6,773 nt of DNA from Pseudomonadales bacterium (GTDB lineage: Bacteria; Pseudomonadota; Gammaproteobacteria; Pseudomonadales; Moraxellaceae): assembly GCA_013043915.1 (NCBI GenBank), contig JABEVH010000297.1, positions 1 through 6,773 of the forward strand, read 5' to 3'. Positions 6,622 to 6,773 of the stretch are shown here, one piece after another (within the stretch, counting starts at the first letter, position 1; the number at the start of each line of letters is the position of its first letter). The notes beneath the pieces are model-generated. The model ran no database searches. It had not been told where the DNA came from and worked only from the letters and a program-made list of their open reading frames with translations. The position numbers and the translations under genes are program-made.

Positions 6622-6745
6622 GGTCTTGAACATAGTCGCCTTATTTAAATGTCTTGTCCGGTAATTTAATGAAAAACAATGAGTTGGACGGAGCCGCTTC
6701 GCGGAGGAAAACAAGGTAATTTGATCGGCCGGTCTTAAAATAGTC
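6622..6745 (+). repeat. Imperfect direct repeat pair GGTCTT...ATAGTC
   Basis: The 16-base unit GGTCTTGAACATAGTC at 6622-6637 recurs as the 15-base GGTCTTAAAATAGTC at 6731-6745, with one gap and one substitution between the copies. The copies are about 109 bases apart, start to start. The range given spans both. Confidence 0.5.
6660..6725 (+). repeat. Imperfect direct repeat pair GGTAATTTRAT
   Basis: GGTAATTTAAT at 6660-6670 and GGTAATTTGAT at 6715-6725 differ at one position and are 55 bases apart, start to start. They lie between the two copies of the GGTCTT repeat. Short and AT-rich, so chance similarity is possible. Confidence 0.4.
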
Positions 6746-6773
6746 TGACCCCCCTGCGTCAACAAGGGGATCA
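6746..6773. repeat. Imperfect hairpin at the window's end, with C6 run
   Basis: CCCCT at 6751-6755 can pair with AGGGG at 6765-6769 across a nine-base loop, and the flanking TGA (6746-6748) can pair with TCA (6771-6773) around small bulges. The window ends inside or just at the base of this structure, so whether a T-run follows (terminator) or a mobile unit begins cannot be seen. Confidence 0.4.

Larger units (their letters stand above)
6580..6773. other. Noncoding region downstream of the clpX-like gene
   Basis: No convincing gene on either strand in these 194 bases. The region is more AT-rich in its first half and contains imperfect direct repeats, two small hairpins and a GTCTGACCCC motif near its end (listed separately). 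A T6 run at 6594-6599 follows the stop closely but lacks a stable GC-rich stem, so operon termination cannot be placed with confidence. Confidence 0.7.

Noticed and set aside
6694..6704. Small hairpin CCGC-TTC-GCGG
   Set aside because: Four GC pairs around a three-base loop with no T-run on either strand directly after it; not sufficient for a terminator call.
6669..6719. 16-codon ATG frame in the spacer (MKNNELDGAASRRKTR)
   Set aside because: No Shine-Dalgarno sequence at a proper distance and no recognisable leader-peptide logic; random short frames of this size are expected.
6499..6765. Minus-strand open frame of 88 codons over the end of clpX and the spacer
   Set aside because: It would start at a TTG with no clear ribosome site, half of it is antisense to clpX, and the translation is basic and featureless.

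Overview
This window is the downstream part of a molybdenum-nitrogenase accessory operon, all on the + strand. It runs from a 5'-truncated nifU through nifS, nifV, an unassigned TPR-like gene, nifW, nifZ, nifM and a clpX paralogue. A gene-poor stretch of about 194 bp closes the window. The protein sequences and the order U-S-V-x-W-Z-M-clpX closely resemble the Azotobacter vinelandii / Pseudomonas stutzeri arrangement. nifM and a nif-linked clpX are typical of gammaproteobacterial diazotrophs. Together with moderate GC content (roughly half, by eye), this points to a diazotrophic gammaproteobacterium; I cannot name the genus.

Layout: nifU (1-594, N-terminal scaffold domain lies upstream of the window), nifS (591-1814), nifV (1829-2992), TPR-like protein (3005-3547), nifW (3544-3885), nifZ (3892-4341), nifM (4338-5282), clpX-like (5275-6579), then noncoding DNA (6580-6773). 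Junctions are either short overlaps (4, 4, 4 and 8 nt) or gaps of 6-14 nt, each with a Shine-Dalgarno sequence. No internal promoter or terminator was recognised, so this looks like one transcript with a promoter upstream of the window.

Working together: NifS supplies sulfur and NifU builds Fe-S clusters for nitrogenase. NifV makes homocitrate, the organic ligand of FeMo-co. NifW and NifZ assist MoFe-protein (P-cluster) maturation. NifM matures the Fe protein. The ClpX paralogue probably adjusts levels of nif proteins by proteolysis with ClpP. The gene between nifV and nifW holds the place occupied by cysE1 in A. vinelandii but encodes a cysteine-free, helical, TPR-like protein of unknown role; it is the main unknown here. 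The second point of interest is that the nif-linked ClpX keeps every ATPase and ClpP-docking motif but has an altered substrate-recognition (RKH) loop. The 3' noncoding end carries imperfect repeats and a GTCTGACCCC-type motif that may mark the edge of a REP/RAYT-type mobile unit.
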